Shown in pieces: positions 55,641 through 64,000 of a DNA stretch of 64,000 nucleotides. A program made the position numbers and the translations under genes. The stretch is from Tianweitania sediminis (GTDB lineage: Bacteria > Pseudomonadota > Alphaproteobacteria > Rhizobiales > Rhizobiaceae), in the NCBI RefSeq assembly GCF_017813335.1, contig NZ_JAGIYY010000001.1, positions 903,501 to 967,500 on the forward strand, given 5' to 3'. Position 1 is the first letter of the stretch. Each line of letters begins with the position of its first letter. The notes under the pieces are model-generated. The model saw only the letters and a list, made by a program, of their open reading frames with translations, ran no database searches and had not been told where the DNA came from.

Positions 55641-58256
55641 ATGAACATCGAGAAATACTCTGAACGCGTGCGCGGCTTCATCCAGTCCGCGCAAACCATG
55701 GCGCTGTCGCGCAACCACCAGCAGTTCACGCCCGAACACCTCCTGAAGGTGCTCGTCGATGATGGGGAAGGCCTCGCGTCGAACCTGATCGAGCGTGCCG
55801 GCGGCCGTCCAAAGGACGTGCAGCTTGGCGTCGAAGCCGCGCTCGAAGCTCTGCCCAAGGTGGAAGGCGGCAACGGCCAGCTTTACCTCGCGCAGCCGCT
55901 CGCCAAGGTGTTCACCACAGCCGAAGACATTGCGAAGAAGGCTGGGGACAGCTTTGTCACCGTCGAGCGACTCCTGACCGCGCTTGCCGTCGAGAAGTCC
56001 GCCAAGACCGCGGACATTCTTGCCAAGGCGGGCGTGACGGCTGCCGCTCTAAACACCGTGATCAACGATTTGCGCAAAGGCCGCACCGCCGATTCGGCTT
56101 CCGCCGAGCAGGGCTATGACGCCCTGAAGAAGTATGCCCGCGACCTTACCAAAGACGCGCGTGAAGGAAAGCTCGATCCGGTGATCGGCCGCGACGACGA
56201 AATCCGCCGCACGATCCAGGTCCTGTCGCGCCGTACCAAGAACAACCCTGTTCTGATCGGTGAACCCGGTGTGGGCAAGACGGCGATTGCCGAAGGCCTC
56301 GCGCTGCGCATCGTCAATGGCGACGTGCCGGAAAGCTTGCGCGACAAGCAACTGATGGCGCTCGACATGGGCTCCTTGATTGCCGGCGCGAAGTATCGCG
56401 GCGAATTCGAGGAGCGGCTGAAAAGCGTCCTGTCCGAAGTCACTTCGGCCAATGGCGACATCATCCTCTTCATCGACGAAATGCACACGCTGGTTGGCGC
56501 GGGCAAATCCGAAGGCGCGATGGATGCATCCAACCTTCTGAAGCCTGCGCTGGCCCGCGGCGAACTGCATTGCGTCGGCGCAACCACTTTGGACGAATAC
56601 CGCAAACATGTGGAAAAAGACCCGGCGCTCGCCCGCCGCTTCCAGGCCGTGTTTGTCGGTGAACCCACCGTCGAGGACACGATCTCCATCCTGCGTGGCT
56701 TGAAGGAAAAATACGAGCAGCACCACAAGGTCCGGATCTCGGACTCCGCGCTAGTGTCGGCTGCAACCCTGTCGAACCGCTACATCACCGACCGTTTTCT
56801 GCCCGACAAGGCGATCGACTTGGTCGACGAGGCCGCGTCGCGGCTGCGCATGCAGGTCGATTCGAAGCCGGAAGCGCTGGACGAGATCGACCGCCGCATT
56901 ATGCAGCTGAAGATCGAGCGCGAAGCGTTGAAGGTCGAGAAGGATGCAGCGTCCAAGGATCGTCTTGACCGCTTGGAAAGCGAGCTTGCTTCGCTGGAAG
57001 AAGAGTCCGCCCAGCTGACCTCCAAGTGGCAGGCGGAAAAGCAGAAGCTTGGTCTTGCCGCCGACCTCAAGCGCCAGCTCGATGAAGCGCGCAACGAACT
57101 CGCCATTGCCCAGCGCAAAGGTGAATTCCAGCGTGCGGGCGAGCTCGCTTATGGTCAGATCCCGCAGCTCGAAAAGCAGCTGGTGGAAGCCGAGGCGGTG
57201 GAAAATCGCGGCTCGATGGTGGAAGAAACCGTCACGCCCGATCATGTCGCGCATATCGTGTCGCGTTGGACCGGTATTCCCGTCGACAAAATGCTGGAAG
57301 GCGAGCGCGAAAAGCTTCTGCGCATGGAAGACGAGATCGGCAAGCGCGTTGTCGGCCAGGGCGAAGCGGTTCAAGCCGTCTCCAAAGCCGTGCGGCGTGC
57401 CCGCGCGGGCTTGCAGGATCCCAACCGGCCGATCGGCTCCTTCATGTTCCTCGGCCCCACGGGTGTCGGCAAGACCGAGCTCACCAAAGCGCTGGCAAAC
57501 TTCCTGTTTGCCGACGAGACCGCGATGGTGCGCATCGACATGTCGGAATTCATGGAGAAGCATTCGGTGGCTCGCCTGATCGGCGCGCCTCCCGGCTATG
57601 TCGGCTATGAGGAAGGTGGAGCGCTGACCGAAGCCGTGCGTCGCCGGCCTTACCAGGTGATCCTGTTCGACGAGATCGAAAAGGCTCATCCGGATGTCTT
57701 CAACGTGCTGCTTCAGGTGCTCGATGACGGTCGCTTGACGGACGGACAGGGCCGTACGGTCGACTTCCGCAACACGCTGATCGTGATGACGTCCAATCTT
57801 GGCGCGGAATATCTCGTCAACCTGGCCGAAGACCAGGAAGCGGACGCTGCCCGTGACCAGGTCATGTCGGTGGTGCGTGGCTCGTTCCGGCCGGAGTTCC
57901 TGAACCGTATCGACGAGGTGATCCTGTTCCACCGGCTGCGTCGGCAGGACATGGGACGCATCGTGGAGATTCAGCTCGAGCGCCTGCACAAGCTCCTGGC
58001 CGATCGCAAGATCACCATCACGCTGGAGCCGGACGCGCAAGACTGGCTCGCCAACAAGGGCTACGACCCTGCCTATGGCGCGCGCCCGCTCAAGCGCGTG
58101 ATCCAGAAGGAGTTGCAGGATCCGCTCGCCGAGAAGATTCTGCTCGGGGACGTGCCGGATGGCTCGACCGTGAAGGTTTCGGCCGGTTCCGACCGGCTGA
58201 CCTTCTATGTCACCGGCTCCAAGACAGAAGCCGATGGCGAACGCGTCGCGGCTTAA
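55641..58256 (+). CDS. clpB: ATP-dependent disaggregase ClpB
   Basis: The 871-residue AAA+ chaperone dissolves protein aggregates with DnaK. N-domain residues 1-150 ([18 protein letters not shown]), first Walker A GEPGVGKT near 207, a middle coiled-coil domain about 410-530 ([19 protein letters not shown]), and second Walker A GPTGVGKT near 605, with [10 protein letters not shown] at the end. The coiled-coil insertion separates it from ClpA and ClpC. ATG 55641 follows GGGGAAGGGA; the frame is open to 55296 through the preceding gene but that part is not conserved. Confidence 0.98.
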   Translation: MNIEKYSERVRGFIQSAQTMALSRNHQQFTPEHLLKVLVDDGEGLASNLIERAGGRPKDVQLGVEAALEALPKVEGGNGQLYLAQPLAKVFTTAEDIAKKAGDSFVTVERLLTALAVEKSAKTADILAKAGVTAAALNTVINDLRKGRTADSASAEQGYDALKKYARDLTKDAREGKLDPVIGRDDEIRRTIQVLSRRTKNNPVLIGEPGVGKTAIAEGLALRIVNGDVPESLRDKQLMALDMGSLIAGAKYRGEFEERLKSVLSEVTSANGDIILFIDEMHTLVGAGKSEGAMDASNLLKPALARGELHCVGATTLDEYRKHVEKDPALARRFQAVFVGEPTVEDTISILRGLKEKYEQHHKVRISDSALVSAATLSNRYITDRFLPDKAIDLVDEAASRLRMQVDSKPEALDEIDRRIMQLKIEREALKVEKDAASKDRLDRLESELASLEEESAQLTSKWQAEKQKLGLAADLKRQLDEARNELAIAQRKGEFQRAGELAYGQIPQLEKQLVEAEAVENRGSMVEETVTPDHVAHIVSRWTGIPVDKMLEGEREKLLRMEDEIGKRVVGQGEAVQAVSKAVRRARAGLQDPNRPIGSFMFLGPTGVGKTELTKALANFLFADETAMVRIDMSEFMEKHSVARLIGAPPGYVGYEEGGALTEAVRRRPYQVILFDEIEKAHPDVFNVLLQVLDDGRLTDGQGRTVDFRNTLIVMTSNLGAEYLVNLAEDQEADAARDQVMSVVRGSFRPEFLNRIDEVILFHRLRRQDMGRIVEIQLERLHKLLADRKITITLEPDAQDWLANKGYDPAYGARPLKRVIQKELQDPLAEKILLGDVPDGSTVKVSAGSDRLTFYVTGSKTEADGERVAA

Positions 58257-58285
58257 AGCGGCGAGCGCGTTTGGGAGAAGATTGG

Positions 58286-58320
58286 CCAGCCGGATGCATG
58301 CGCGTCCGGCTGGTTTTCTT
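58286..58320 (+). terminator. intrinsic terminator after clpB
   Basis: CCAGCCGGA pairs with TCCGGCTGG around a 10-base loop, followed by TTTTCTT. The T run touches the stop codon of the convergent PRC-barrel gene. Confidence 0.88.
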
Positions 58321-58738
58321 ATCCGTCGTCGCTGAGCACCGAACCCAACGCTGACGACAGATCCTTGACGGCGGAACTGTTGCGCAAGTTCTTCATCGTA
58401 TCCGGAAGCGTCGCCGACGCCGTTTCGCTTGCCTTTGCGACCTTCAGCGCCTGAAACGGAACAGGCAGCAGGTCGCTGCTGTCGCTCGGCTTGATCAGGG
58501 CAGCAACGATGCGCCCGCCCGTTATGGCCACAAGGTTTTTGATCGTCCCGACAACCCTTCCAGACGGCTCCTTCACATCGGCGCCAATCAGGTCGGCGAT
58601 CAGCAGCTTGTTCTCAGCCGCTTTCTTCAGCGCCGAAACGGCGTCGCTCGATGCGGAAGACAGGTCCGGCAGATCCTGCGCAGCGGCTGGCGTGCTCCCC
58701 AGCAGCAGAAGAAGAAGAGAAGTGCGGAAGTAGGTCAT
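58319..58738 (-). CDS. exported PRC-barrel-like protein
   Basis: The 139-residue protein has a signal peptide cleaved after AAA near residue 20, then a PRC-barrel-like fold: LLIADLIGADVKEPSGRVVG, TIKNLVAITGGRIVAALIKP. Ser-rich segments lie on both sides. A strong CAGGAGG precedes the ATG. PRC-barrel domains occur in photosynthetic reaction-centre H subunits and in RimM; exported forms in rhizobia have no firm role. It converges on clpB. Confidence 0.8.
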   Translation of the reverse strand: MTYFRTSLLLLLLGSTPAAAQDLPDLSSASSDAVSALKKAAENKLLIADLIGADVKEPSGRVVGTIKNLVAITGGRIVAALIKPSDSSDLLPVPFQALKVAKASETASATLPDTMKNLRNSSAVKDLSSALGSVLSDDG

Positions 58739-58868
58739 ATCGGCCTCCTGTCGGATTGGTTGTGCTTGGCCAACCTCGGAGGACGGACACAGTTCCGATA
58801 CTCGCGCTTCTGGCCGCTCGCTCCGGTTGTCCTACAGGCGGAGCAACGGAACCTCGGACGCAGAAGGC

Positions 58869-59123
58869 TCAGCCGTTCTCGACTTCGTCGCGCAGGTAGG
58901 GTTCCACCGTGCCTTTCAGCTTCATAGTCATGGGTCGGCCGCGGCGATCCAGCGTTTTTCCCGCCTGCACCAGGATCCAGCCTTCGGACACGCAGTATTC
59001 CTCCACATTGGTCTTTTCCGCACCATTGAAGCGGATGCCAACCCCGCGCTCGATGAGCGTTTCGTCATAGTGCGGGCTCTTCGGATCGGTGCTGAGGCGG
59101 TCAGGAAGGTTCGATGCGGTCAT
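58869..59123 (-). CDS. DUF3297-family protein
   Basis: The 84-residue soluble protein matches DUF3297: LPDRLSTDPKSPHYDE at the start, GVGIRFNGAEKTNVEEY in the middle and MKLKGTVEPYLRD at the end. The function is unknown. It is a monocistronic gene between two longer spacers. Confidence 0.92.
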   Translation of the reverse strand: MTASNLPDRLSTDPKSPHYDETLIERGVGIRFNGAEKTNVEEYCVSEGWILVQAGKTLDRRGRPMTMKLKGTVEPYLRDEVENG

Positions 59124-59327
59124 GGATCATCCCGGGTTTTTGTTCGCGTCCGCATAAGGCAATCCGACTGCAACGCCAACGTGGAAGTGATCAATTGACC
59201 TTCAACACGCCATTTTCACGTCGTGTTCATGTTGAATGAAGCGGTATCTCCGTGAACTCACACGCCAGGGTAAGCGTTTGTTTACCAAGCTGGTGGCGTG
59301 ATGGTTCCGCTTTTCGCAGAGGTTTCC

Positions 59328-60719
59328 ATGATCCGACGCATGATCGCTGCAGTTTTCCTGATCACCGCTGCCGGCCTGTCGCCGGCGCTGGCGGCGCCCG
59401 GGCAATCCGCGCCTGTTGGTGACGACCAGACGCGCGGTGTGCAACTGGCCCAGAATGGCGACATCCAGATCTTTTATGATGAATACGGCCGTCGCGTCGT
59501 CGTGGACGCGTTTTCCGGCCAGATCATTGCGGTGGAGCCCCCGAACACCCGCAACCGCGCGCCCTGGGTTGAAGATCGAACGACGGTGCGGCGGGATCGC
59601 TACAATCTCAGCGACCCCTATGAACGCGATCTTTACATGCGCGAAACGGGGCGTGATCCTTACACCGGCCGGCCGTTGATCGATGAGCGGGAAGTGTTGG
59701 TGTACCCGGAAAACGGCGACGCCTATCCTCTTACAGAGGAAGGCCAGGATTACCGTGAGTCCGGCATCGAACGCCGCCCGCTCGACGAGGGTTACGCCAA
59801 CCCGCCGCAAACGGCTTCAACCACGCCGAACGAGCCGGCCGAGATCGTTCCTGTGGCACCGGCGCCGTCACGGAAGTCCAGCGAAGACATAGCGAAGCTG
59901 CAAGTGCTGCTCGATCGCGCAGGCGCTTCGCCAGGCGTGATCGATGGCCATGACGGTTCCAATGTCCGCAAGGCACTGCTCGCCTATGAGGAACTCACCG
60001 GCGAAACGCTGCCGATCGGCAATGGCGCAGCGCTTGACGCCGCCCTGGCGGCGACCGGCGGACCTGCTTTCATGGATTACACGATCACCGCCGAAGACGT
60101 GGCCGCACCCATGGTGGCGTCCGTGCCGGACGATTACGGCGAAAAGGCCAAGCTCGATCATCTGAGCTTCACCTCCGTGACGGAGATGTTCGGTGAGCGT
60201 TTCCACATGGACGAGAATTATCTGAAGGCGCTCAATCCCGAAGCCAACTTCAACCGTGTCGGCACCATCATCCGCGTCGCCAATGTGGGGCAGAATGTGT
60301 CCGCGCAGGTCGACCGCATCGTTGCCGACAAGGGTCGCAAGCAGGTCCGCGCTTATGATGCGCAGGGCAAGCTCGTGGCGGCCTACCCCACCACAATCGG
60401 CTCCGGCGACACGCCTTCGCCGACCGGCACGCACAAGGTGGCCCGCATCGCGTTCGACCCGGAATACACCTATAATCCGAAGTTGAATTTCAAGCAGGGC
60501 AGCAACGACAAGGTGTTGCGCATTCCCCCGGGTCCGAACGGGCCGGTGGGCACGATCTGGATCGCGCTCGACAAGCCGACCTACGGCATCCACGGCACAC
60601 CGGAACCGTCCAAGATCGGAAAGACGGAAAGCCATGGTTGCGTCCGCCTCACCAACTGGGATGCGGCCGAACTCGCGAAGATCGTGAAGCCAGGCATCTT
60701 TGTGCAATTCATCGAGTAG
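59328..60719 (+). CDS. L,D-transpeptidase (YkuD) with peptidoglycan-binding domain
   Basis: The 463-residue exported enzyme has a signal peptide (RRMIAAVFLITAAGLSPALA) and a disordered region. A peptidoglycan-binding-like domain near residues 185-225 (IAKLQVLLDRAGASPGVIDG) and a YkuD domain at the C-terminus follow. The catalytic cysteine is Cys438 in ESHGCVRL, with the preceding HGTPEPSKIG. It makes 3-3 crosslinks in peptidoglycan or attaches proteins to it. ATG 59328 follows CAGAGG; a GTG ten codons upstream is also in frame. Confidence 0.94.
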   Translation: MIRRMIAAVFLITAAGLSPALAAPGQSAPVGDDQTRGVQLAQNGDIQIFYDEYGRRVVVDAFSGQIIAVEPPNTRNRAPWVEDRTTVRRDRYNLSDPYERDLYMRETGRDPYTGRPLIDEREVLVYPENGDAYPLTEEGQDYRESGIERRPLDEGYANPPQTASTTPNEPAEIVPVAPAPSRKSSEDIAKLQVLLDRAGASPGVIDGHDGSNVRKALLAYEELTGETLPIGNGAALDAALAATGGPAFMDYTITAEDVAAPMVASVPDDYGEKAKLDHLSFTSVTEMFGERFHMDENYLKALNPEANFNRVGTIIRVANVGQNVSAQVDRIVADKGRKQVRAYDAQGKLVAAYPTTIGSGDTPSPTGTHKVARIAFDPEYTYNPKLNFKQGSNDKVLRIPPGPNGPVGTIWIALDKPTYGIHGTPEPSKIGKTESHGCVRLTNWDAAELAKIVKPGIFVQFIE

Positions 60720-60749
60720 CGTCGCAACGCCGTTTCGCGTCGCTGCCGT

Positions 60750-60763
60750 GTCAGAAGTCTGAC
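60750..60763. repeat. short palindrome upstream of MFS exporter
   Basis: GTCAGA-AG-TCTGAC is a perfect 6+2+6 inverted repeat 23 bases before the exporter's ATG, a position suited to a repressor operator. No regulator gene lies beside it. Confidence 0.45.
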
Positions 60764-60786
60764 GTGCGAAGCTCATAGGTTCAGGC

Positions 60787-62313
60787 ATGGACATGGCTGA
60801 ACCGCAATTGCACGACACCCCGCCGATCGAGGGGCAGGGAAGGCCCTTCTGCCCACCCCAAGCGCGCCCTTTCGTGCTCGTGTCAGCGATCCTCGCATCC
60901 GGCATGGGCTTCATCGACGGATCGGTTGTTGCACTGGCAATCCCCGCCATCCGGGCTGATCTTGGCGCCGGTCTGGTGGATGCGCAGTGGATCAGCAATT
61001 CCTACATGCTGTTCTTGTCGTCGCTGGTGCTGCTTGGCGGCGCAGCCGGTGATGTTTTCGGGGTCCGCACGATCTTTGCAGGTGGCATAGCCCTGTTCAT
61101 GGTGACGTCGCTTGCCTGCGCCGTCGCTCCCGACGCGCAATGGCTGATCGTGTTGCGTGCGTTTCAAGGCGTTGGCGCGGCCTTCATGGTGCCGGGCAGC
61201 CTAGCCATCATTGCCAAGTCCTATCCGCCTGCCACGCGTGGTGCTGCCATCGGTACATGGGCGGCCTTTTCCTCGATCACGGCGGCGATCGGCCCCTTTA
61301 TCGGTGGCATGGTGCTGGCTTTGGGTGACCCGTGGATGTGGCGGTTGATTTTTGCCATCAACGGGCCGATCGCCCTTGTGGCGCTGGCCATGCTGTTCAT
61401 GAAAGTCCCGCAGGACCGGCCCGCGGAACGAAGACGGCTTGATTATCTCGGCGCGCTTCTTGCAACCGCAAGCCTGGGCGCGTTTGCCTGGGGCTTGACC
61501 GCTTTCGGCCTCCCCGAGTTCCAGCGGCTGGCTTCCCCGTGGGTCTGGCTTCTGGCCGGCGCGCTTGCGGCCGTTCTGTTCCTTGGATGGGAAAGGCGCG
61601 CCAAAGCGCCCATGGTGAAGCTCGGCTTGTTTGCGTCGAAAGCGTTTTCCGGCGCCAATTTCTATACGCTGGTCCTGTTTTTCGCCTTTACCGCGGTTCT
61701 GTTCTTTCTGCCGATGACCTTGATCTCGGCTTGGGGCGCCCGCGAATGGGAGGTCAGCCTTCTTCTTCTGCCCTTGTCGGTGTTTATCGCCTTGCTGTCG
61801 GGCCGCGCCGGCCGCTTCGCCGATCAGGAAGGACCCCGGAGGATCCTCACGGTGGGTGCAGGCTTGGTTGGCGTGTCCTTCGCCATCCTGACGCTGACCT
61901 TGCCCTTCATGCGCATGTGGACAGTGACCTTTCCCGCGCTCAGCCTCATGGGCCTCGGCATGGGGCTTCTGGTTTCGCCGCTTTCCAGCGCGGTGATGCT
62001 GGCGGTACCCGATGACGACACCGGGCTTGCGTCGGGCGTCAACAACGCCGTTGCGCGCGCTGCAGGACTAATCGCAATCGCGGGTATGGGAGCGCTTGCG
62101 GGGCTGGTATTTGCCGCAGCCTATCCGGACGGCAGCCCCGATTACGGCGCCTTGATCGCAGACCCCGGTGCGAATGAGGCTGCGCGTGTTGCCGCCACCA
62201 ACCTGGCGTTCCAATCCGTCACCAGCGTTTCGTCCGTTGTGTGCTTCATGGCCGCCGCGGTCGCGTGGTGGACGCAGCCATCCTGGAAGAGTGGGCAGAA
62301 GCCCCTGGCTTGA
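60787..62313 (+). CDS. MFS transporter, DHA2 (EmrB/QacA) family
   Basis: The 508-residue protein has 14 hydrophobic helices of the drug:H+ antiporter-2 family. The N-terminal motif GFIDGSVVALAIPAI, a MFS motif A-like DVFGVRTIF, and motif C in GAFAWGLTAFG are present. It may export drugs, fatty acids or other lipophilic compounds; the substrate is unknown. No membrane-fusion partner (EmrA) is encoded nearby. ATG 60787 is the first plausible start. It converges on the M23 peptidase. Confidence 0.92.
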   Translation: MDMAEPQLHDTPPIEGQGRPFCPPQARPFVLVSAILASGMGFIDGSVVALAIPAIRADLGAGLVDAQWISNSYMLFLSSLVLLGGAAGDVFGVRTIFAGGIALFMVTSLACAVAPDAQWLIVLRAFQGVGAAFMVPGSLAIIAKSYPPATRGAAIGTWAAFSSITAAIGPFIGGMVLALGDPWMWRLIFAINGPIALVALAMLFMKVPQDRPAERRRLDYLGALLATASLGAFAWGLTAFGLPEFQRLASPWVWLLAGALAAVLFLGWERRAKAPMVKLGLFASKAFSGANFYTLVLFFAFTAVLFFLPMTLISAWGAREWEVSLLLLPLSVFIALLSGRAGRFADQEGPRRILTVGAGLVGVSFAILTLTLPFMRMWTVTFPALSLMGLGMGLLVSPLSSAVMLAVPDDDTGLASGVNNAVARAAGLIAIAGMGALAGLVFAAAYPDGSPDYGALIADPGANEAARVAATNLAFQSVTSVSSVVCFMAAAVAWWTQPSWKSGQKPLA

Positions 62314-62327
62314 GGCGCATCCGCCGT

Positions 62328-64000
62328 TCAGCGGCTGGCCAGCGTCAAGCCTTTTTGGGCTTCATCGGAAAGCAGCGTGTCGATCCGCTCGCGCTCCTTC
62401 TCGAAGGCTGCAAGTTCTTCATCCTTTAAAGCGCGTCCTTCCGGCAACCGAACGCGCATCGGATCGACCTTGGTGCCGTTGACGATCAGCTCGTAATGAA
62501 GGTGGGCTCCCGTGGACAGGCCGGTCGTCCCCACATAGCCGATCACCTGACCCTGGCGGACCTTTGCGCCAGCGCGAACCCCCGGGGCAAAGGCGTTCTG
62601 GTGGTTGTAGGAGCTTTCATAGCCGTTGGCGTGGCGGATAATGGTTTGACGGCCATAACCGCTGCTCCAGCCGGCCGACACCACCACGCCATTGCCCGAC
62701 GCGATGATGGGGGTCCCGCGCGGAGCCGCCCAGTCCACGCCCGTGTGCATTCTCGTGTAGCCCAGGATAGGATGGCGCCGTGCCCCGAAGCTCGATGTGA
62801 ACCGGCCGTTCGGCACAGGGTTGCGCAGCAGGAACTGGCGTGAACTGCGGCCGTCCTCGTCGAAATAGTCGATCGTGCCATCTTCCATCTGGAAGCGGTA
62901 GAAGACCCGTTCCACGTCGCCGATGCGCGCCTTGACGTACAGAAGCTCGGAAGCTTCCGTACTGTTGTTGTCGTCATCAGGCTGCGAGAAAAACACTTCC
63001 AGCCGGTCAGTCGGCGTGATTCGCGCCTGGTAGTCGACATCCGATGCAAGCAGTTTCACCAACTGCTTGGTCATGGTCCGCGACAGCCCGTAGGAAAGGG
63101 CGCTGCGGTTCACCGCATCGTAGAGGGTCGGCAGTTCGCCCCGCGCGGGCGCTGGAAGCGTCTGACCGAAGGCGCTGGCAACCAGCGGGCTTGGCGCCGG
63201 CGCATCACCTTCCACGAACTCGCCCTGGTCGTTGAGCGCAACCGTCGCGATGTGGTCGCCCTTTTCATAAAGGCTGCAGCGCAGCACCGTGCCTTGGTCG
63301 CCGGTGACTTCCAGGCCGACGCGCAGGATCGCTCCTGCTTCAAGCGTGTCCTCGCCCGTGACTTCGGACAGGGATGCAGCCATGGCCTCCGCTTCATTCG
63401 TATCGTAGCCGAACTTGGCCAAAGCCGTTTTCACGGACTGGTCGGTTTTTATCGGAATGATCTCTTCCGCATAATCGCGACCCGTTTCGCTTCCGGCGCG
63501 CGGGAACACTGACATGTTCTGCGGCACGATCCGCACGCCGTAGGGCGCCAGGATCTGCCCGTCGAGCGCATTGCCGAAGCGTTCTTCATCCACATAGTGC
63601 AGGGACGCGACCTGAATCGCACCATCGGACAGAATAGCGCCCGTGGTGCGGACCACATCCTCGACCTCATCGGCCGACAATTCGCTTTTCTCGTCGAAGG
63701 CTGCGGTTTCCAGCGGAAACGCACCCGTTTTCAGCGTCACTTCGCTTTCCACCCGCGCGCCGTAGATCAGACCCGTGTTGGCGGTCTGCACGGAGGCATC
63801 TTCCGCGAAAACTTCTAGCGGATCGAATTTGGGATAGCTGGCCCTGGCGGTGGCCCGTTCGGCCATTGCCATGGTGACATGCATAAAGGGAACGGTGCGG
63901 ATGACGTCGCGGTCACCCTGGCGACTGACAGTCGACACTTCCATGCGCTGGCGGTCGGTTTGTCGGGCAATGGCACGCGGGGCCACGACGCGGTCGCGCT
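62328..64000 (-). CDS. M23-family metallopeptidase, N-terminus beyond window edge
   Basis: At least 557 codons are present and the frame stays open to the right edge, so the start is probably outside; a GTG at 63986 is a less likely start. The C-terminal M23 (LytM/NlpD-like) domain is complete: HTGVDWAAPRGTPI with zinc His and Asp, YNHQ with the catalytic His and HLHYEL with the third ligand. A long N-terminal region with LysM-like or coiled parts precedes it. Such enzymes cut peptidoglycan cross-links in cell division or growth. All zinc and catalytic residues are present, so activity is expected. Confidence 0.92.
   Translation of the reverse strand, partial: RDRVVAPRAIARQTDRQRMEVSTVSRQGDRDVIRTVPFMHVTMAMAERATARASYPKFDPLEVFAEDASVQTANTGLIYGARVESEVTLKTGAFPLETAAFDEKSELSADEVEDVVRTTGAILSDGAIQVASLHYVDEERFGNALDGQILAPYGVRIVPQNMSVFPRAGSETGRDYAEEIIPIKTDQSVKTALAKFGYDTNEAEAMAASLSEVTGEDTLEAGAILRVGLEVTGDQGTVLRCSLYEKGDHIATVALNDQGEFVEGDAPAPSPLVASAFGQTLPAPARGELPTLYDAVNRSALSYGLSRTMTKQLVKLLASDVDYQARITPTDRLEVFFSQPDDDNNSTEASELLYVKARIGDVERVFYRFQMEDGTIDYFDEDGRSSRQFLLRNPVPNGRFTSSFGARRHPILGYTRMHTGVDWAAPRGTPIIASGNGVVVSAGWSSGYGRQTIIRHANGYESSYNHQNAFAPGVRAGAKVRQGQVIGYVGTTGLSTGAHLHYELIVNGTKVDPMRVRLPEGRALKDEELAAFEKERERIDTLLSDEAQKGLTLASR

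Overview
The window looks like ordinary chromosomal DNA of an alphaproteobacterium of the order Hyphomicrobiales (Rhizobiales). Support for this comes from the high GC content (about 60% by eye), families typical of that order (DUF4167, TIGR02302/DUF4175, DUF3297, DUF1178, a CpdR-like receiver, an Omp25-like barrel, an Flp-type pilin) and familiar gene orders (etfB-etfA-hbd, argH-lptM-lysA, lysC-ptsP-prfA-prmC). Genus cannot be fixed from the sequence. I see no rRNA, insertion sequence, prophage, CRISPR array or replication origin. Two tRNA genes are present. Both window edges cut a gene: a threonine dehydratase at the left and an M23 peptidase at the right.

Layout. 1-2.3 kb: partial threonine dehydratase, tRNA-Arg(CCT), a small unknown protein and a membrane diguanylate cyclase. 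2.4-8.4 kb: an iron-siderophore uptake operon on the minus strand (TonB-dependent receptor, binding protein, two FecCD permeases, ATPase), diverging from an unusual protein that joins a LysR-type helix-turn-helix to a TrpD2 domain (8.5-10.0 kb). 10.1-16 kb: rpe-gph, a CpdR-like receiver, topoisomerase IB and three membrane proteins. 16.2-20.7 kb: HIG1-like protein, corrinoid adenosyltransferase, rhomboid protease, etfBA and 3-hydroxybutyryl-CoA dehydrogenase. 20.8-23.6 kb: outer-membrane barrel, a second diguanylate cyclase and TlpA. 23.7-29.4 kb: argH, lptM, lysA and the large TIGR02302 protein. 29.4-32.9 kb: GluQRS, AlkA-type glycosylase, HNH protein, DsbB, tRNA-Leu(CAA) and a small conserved protein. 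33.0-39.8 kb: acetyltransferase plus polysaccharide flippase, secA and a PpiC-type isomerase. 39.9-46.7 kb: argJ-GNAT-mutT, orphan Flp pilin, methyltransferase, ComF, glutaredoxin, nitrilase and DUF1178. 46.7-54.1 kb: ubiG, an unknown secreted protein, lysC, ptsP, prfA and prmC. 54.5-64 kb: DUF4167 protein, clpB with a candidate RpoH promoter, PRC-barrel protein, DUF3297, L,D-transpeptidase, MFS exporter and M23 peptidase.

Functional themes. The window covers amino-acid synthesis (argH, argJ, lysA, lysC), CoA-ester oxidation feeding the quinone pool (EtfAB, Hbd, UbiG), thiol-redox chemistry (TlpA, DsbB, GrxC), envelope biogenesis (SecA, PpiC, LptM, L,D-transpeptidase, M23), translation (PrfA, PrmC, GluQRS) and iron import. 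No evident novel multi-gene defence or mobile system is visible. The most interesting items are the HTH-TrpD2 fusion beside the siderophore operon, a long A+T-rich inverted repeat between tlpA and a diguanylate cyclase, other intergenic palindromes, an orphan pilin locus, and an unrecognised secreted protein that may be a remnant.
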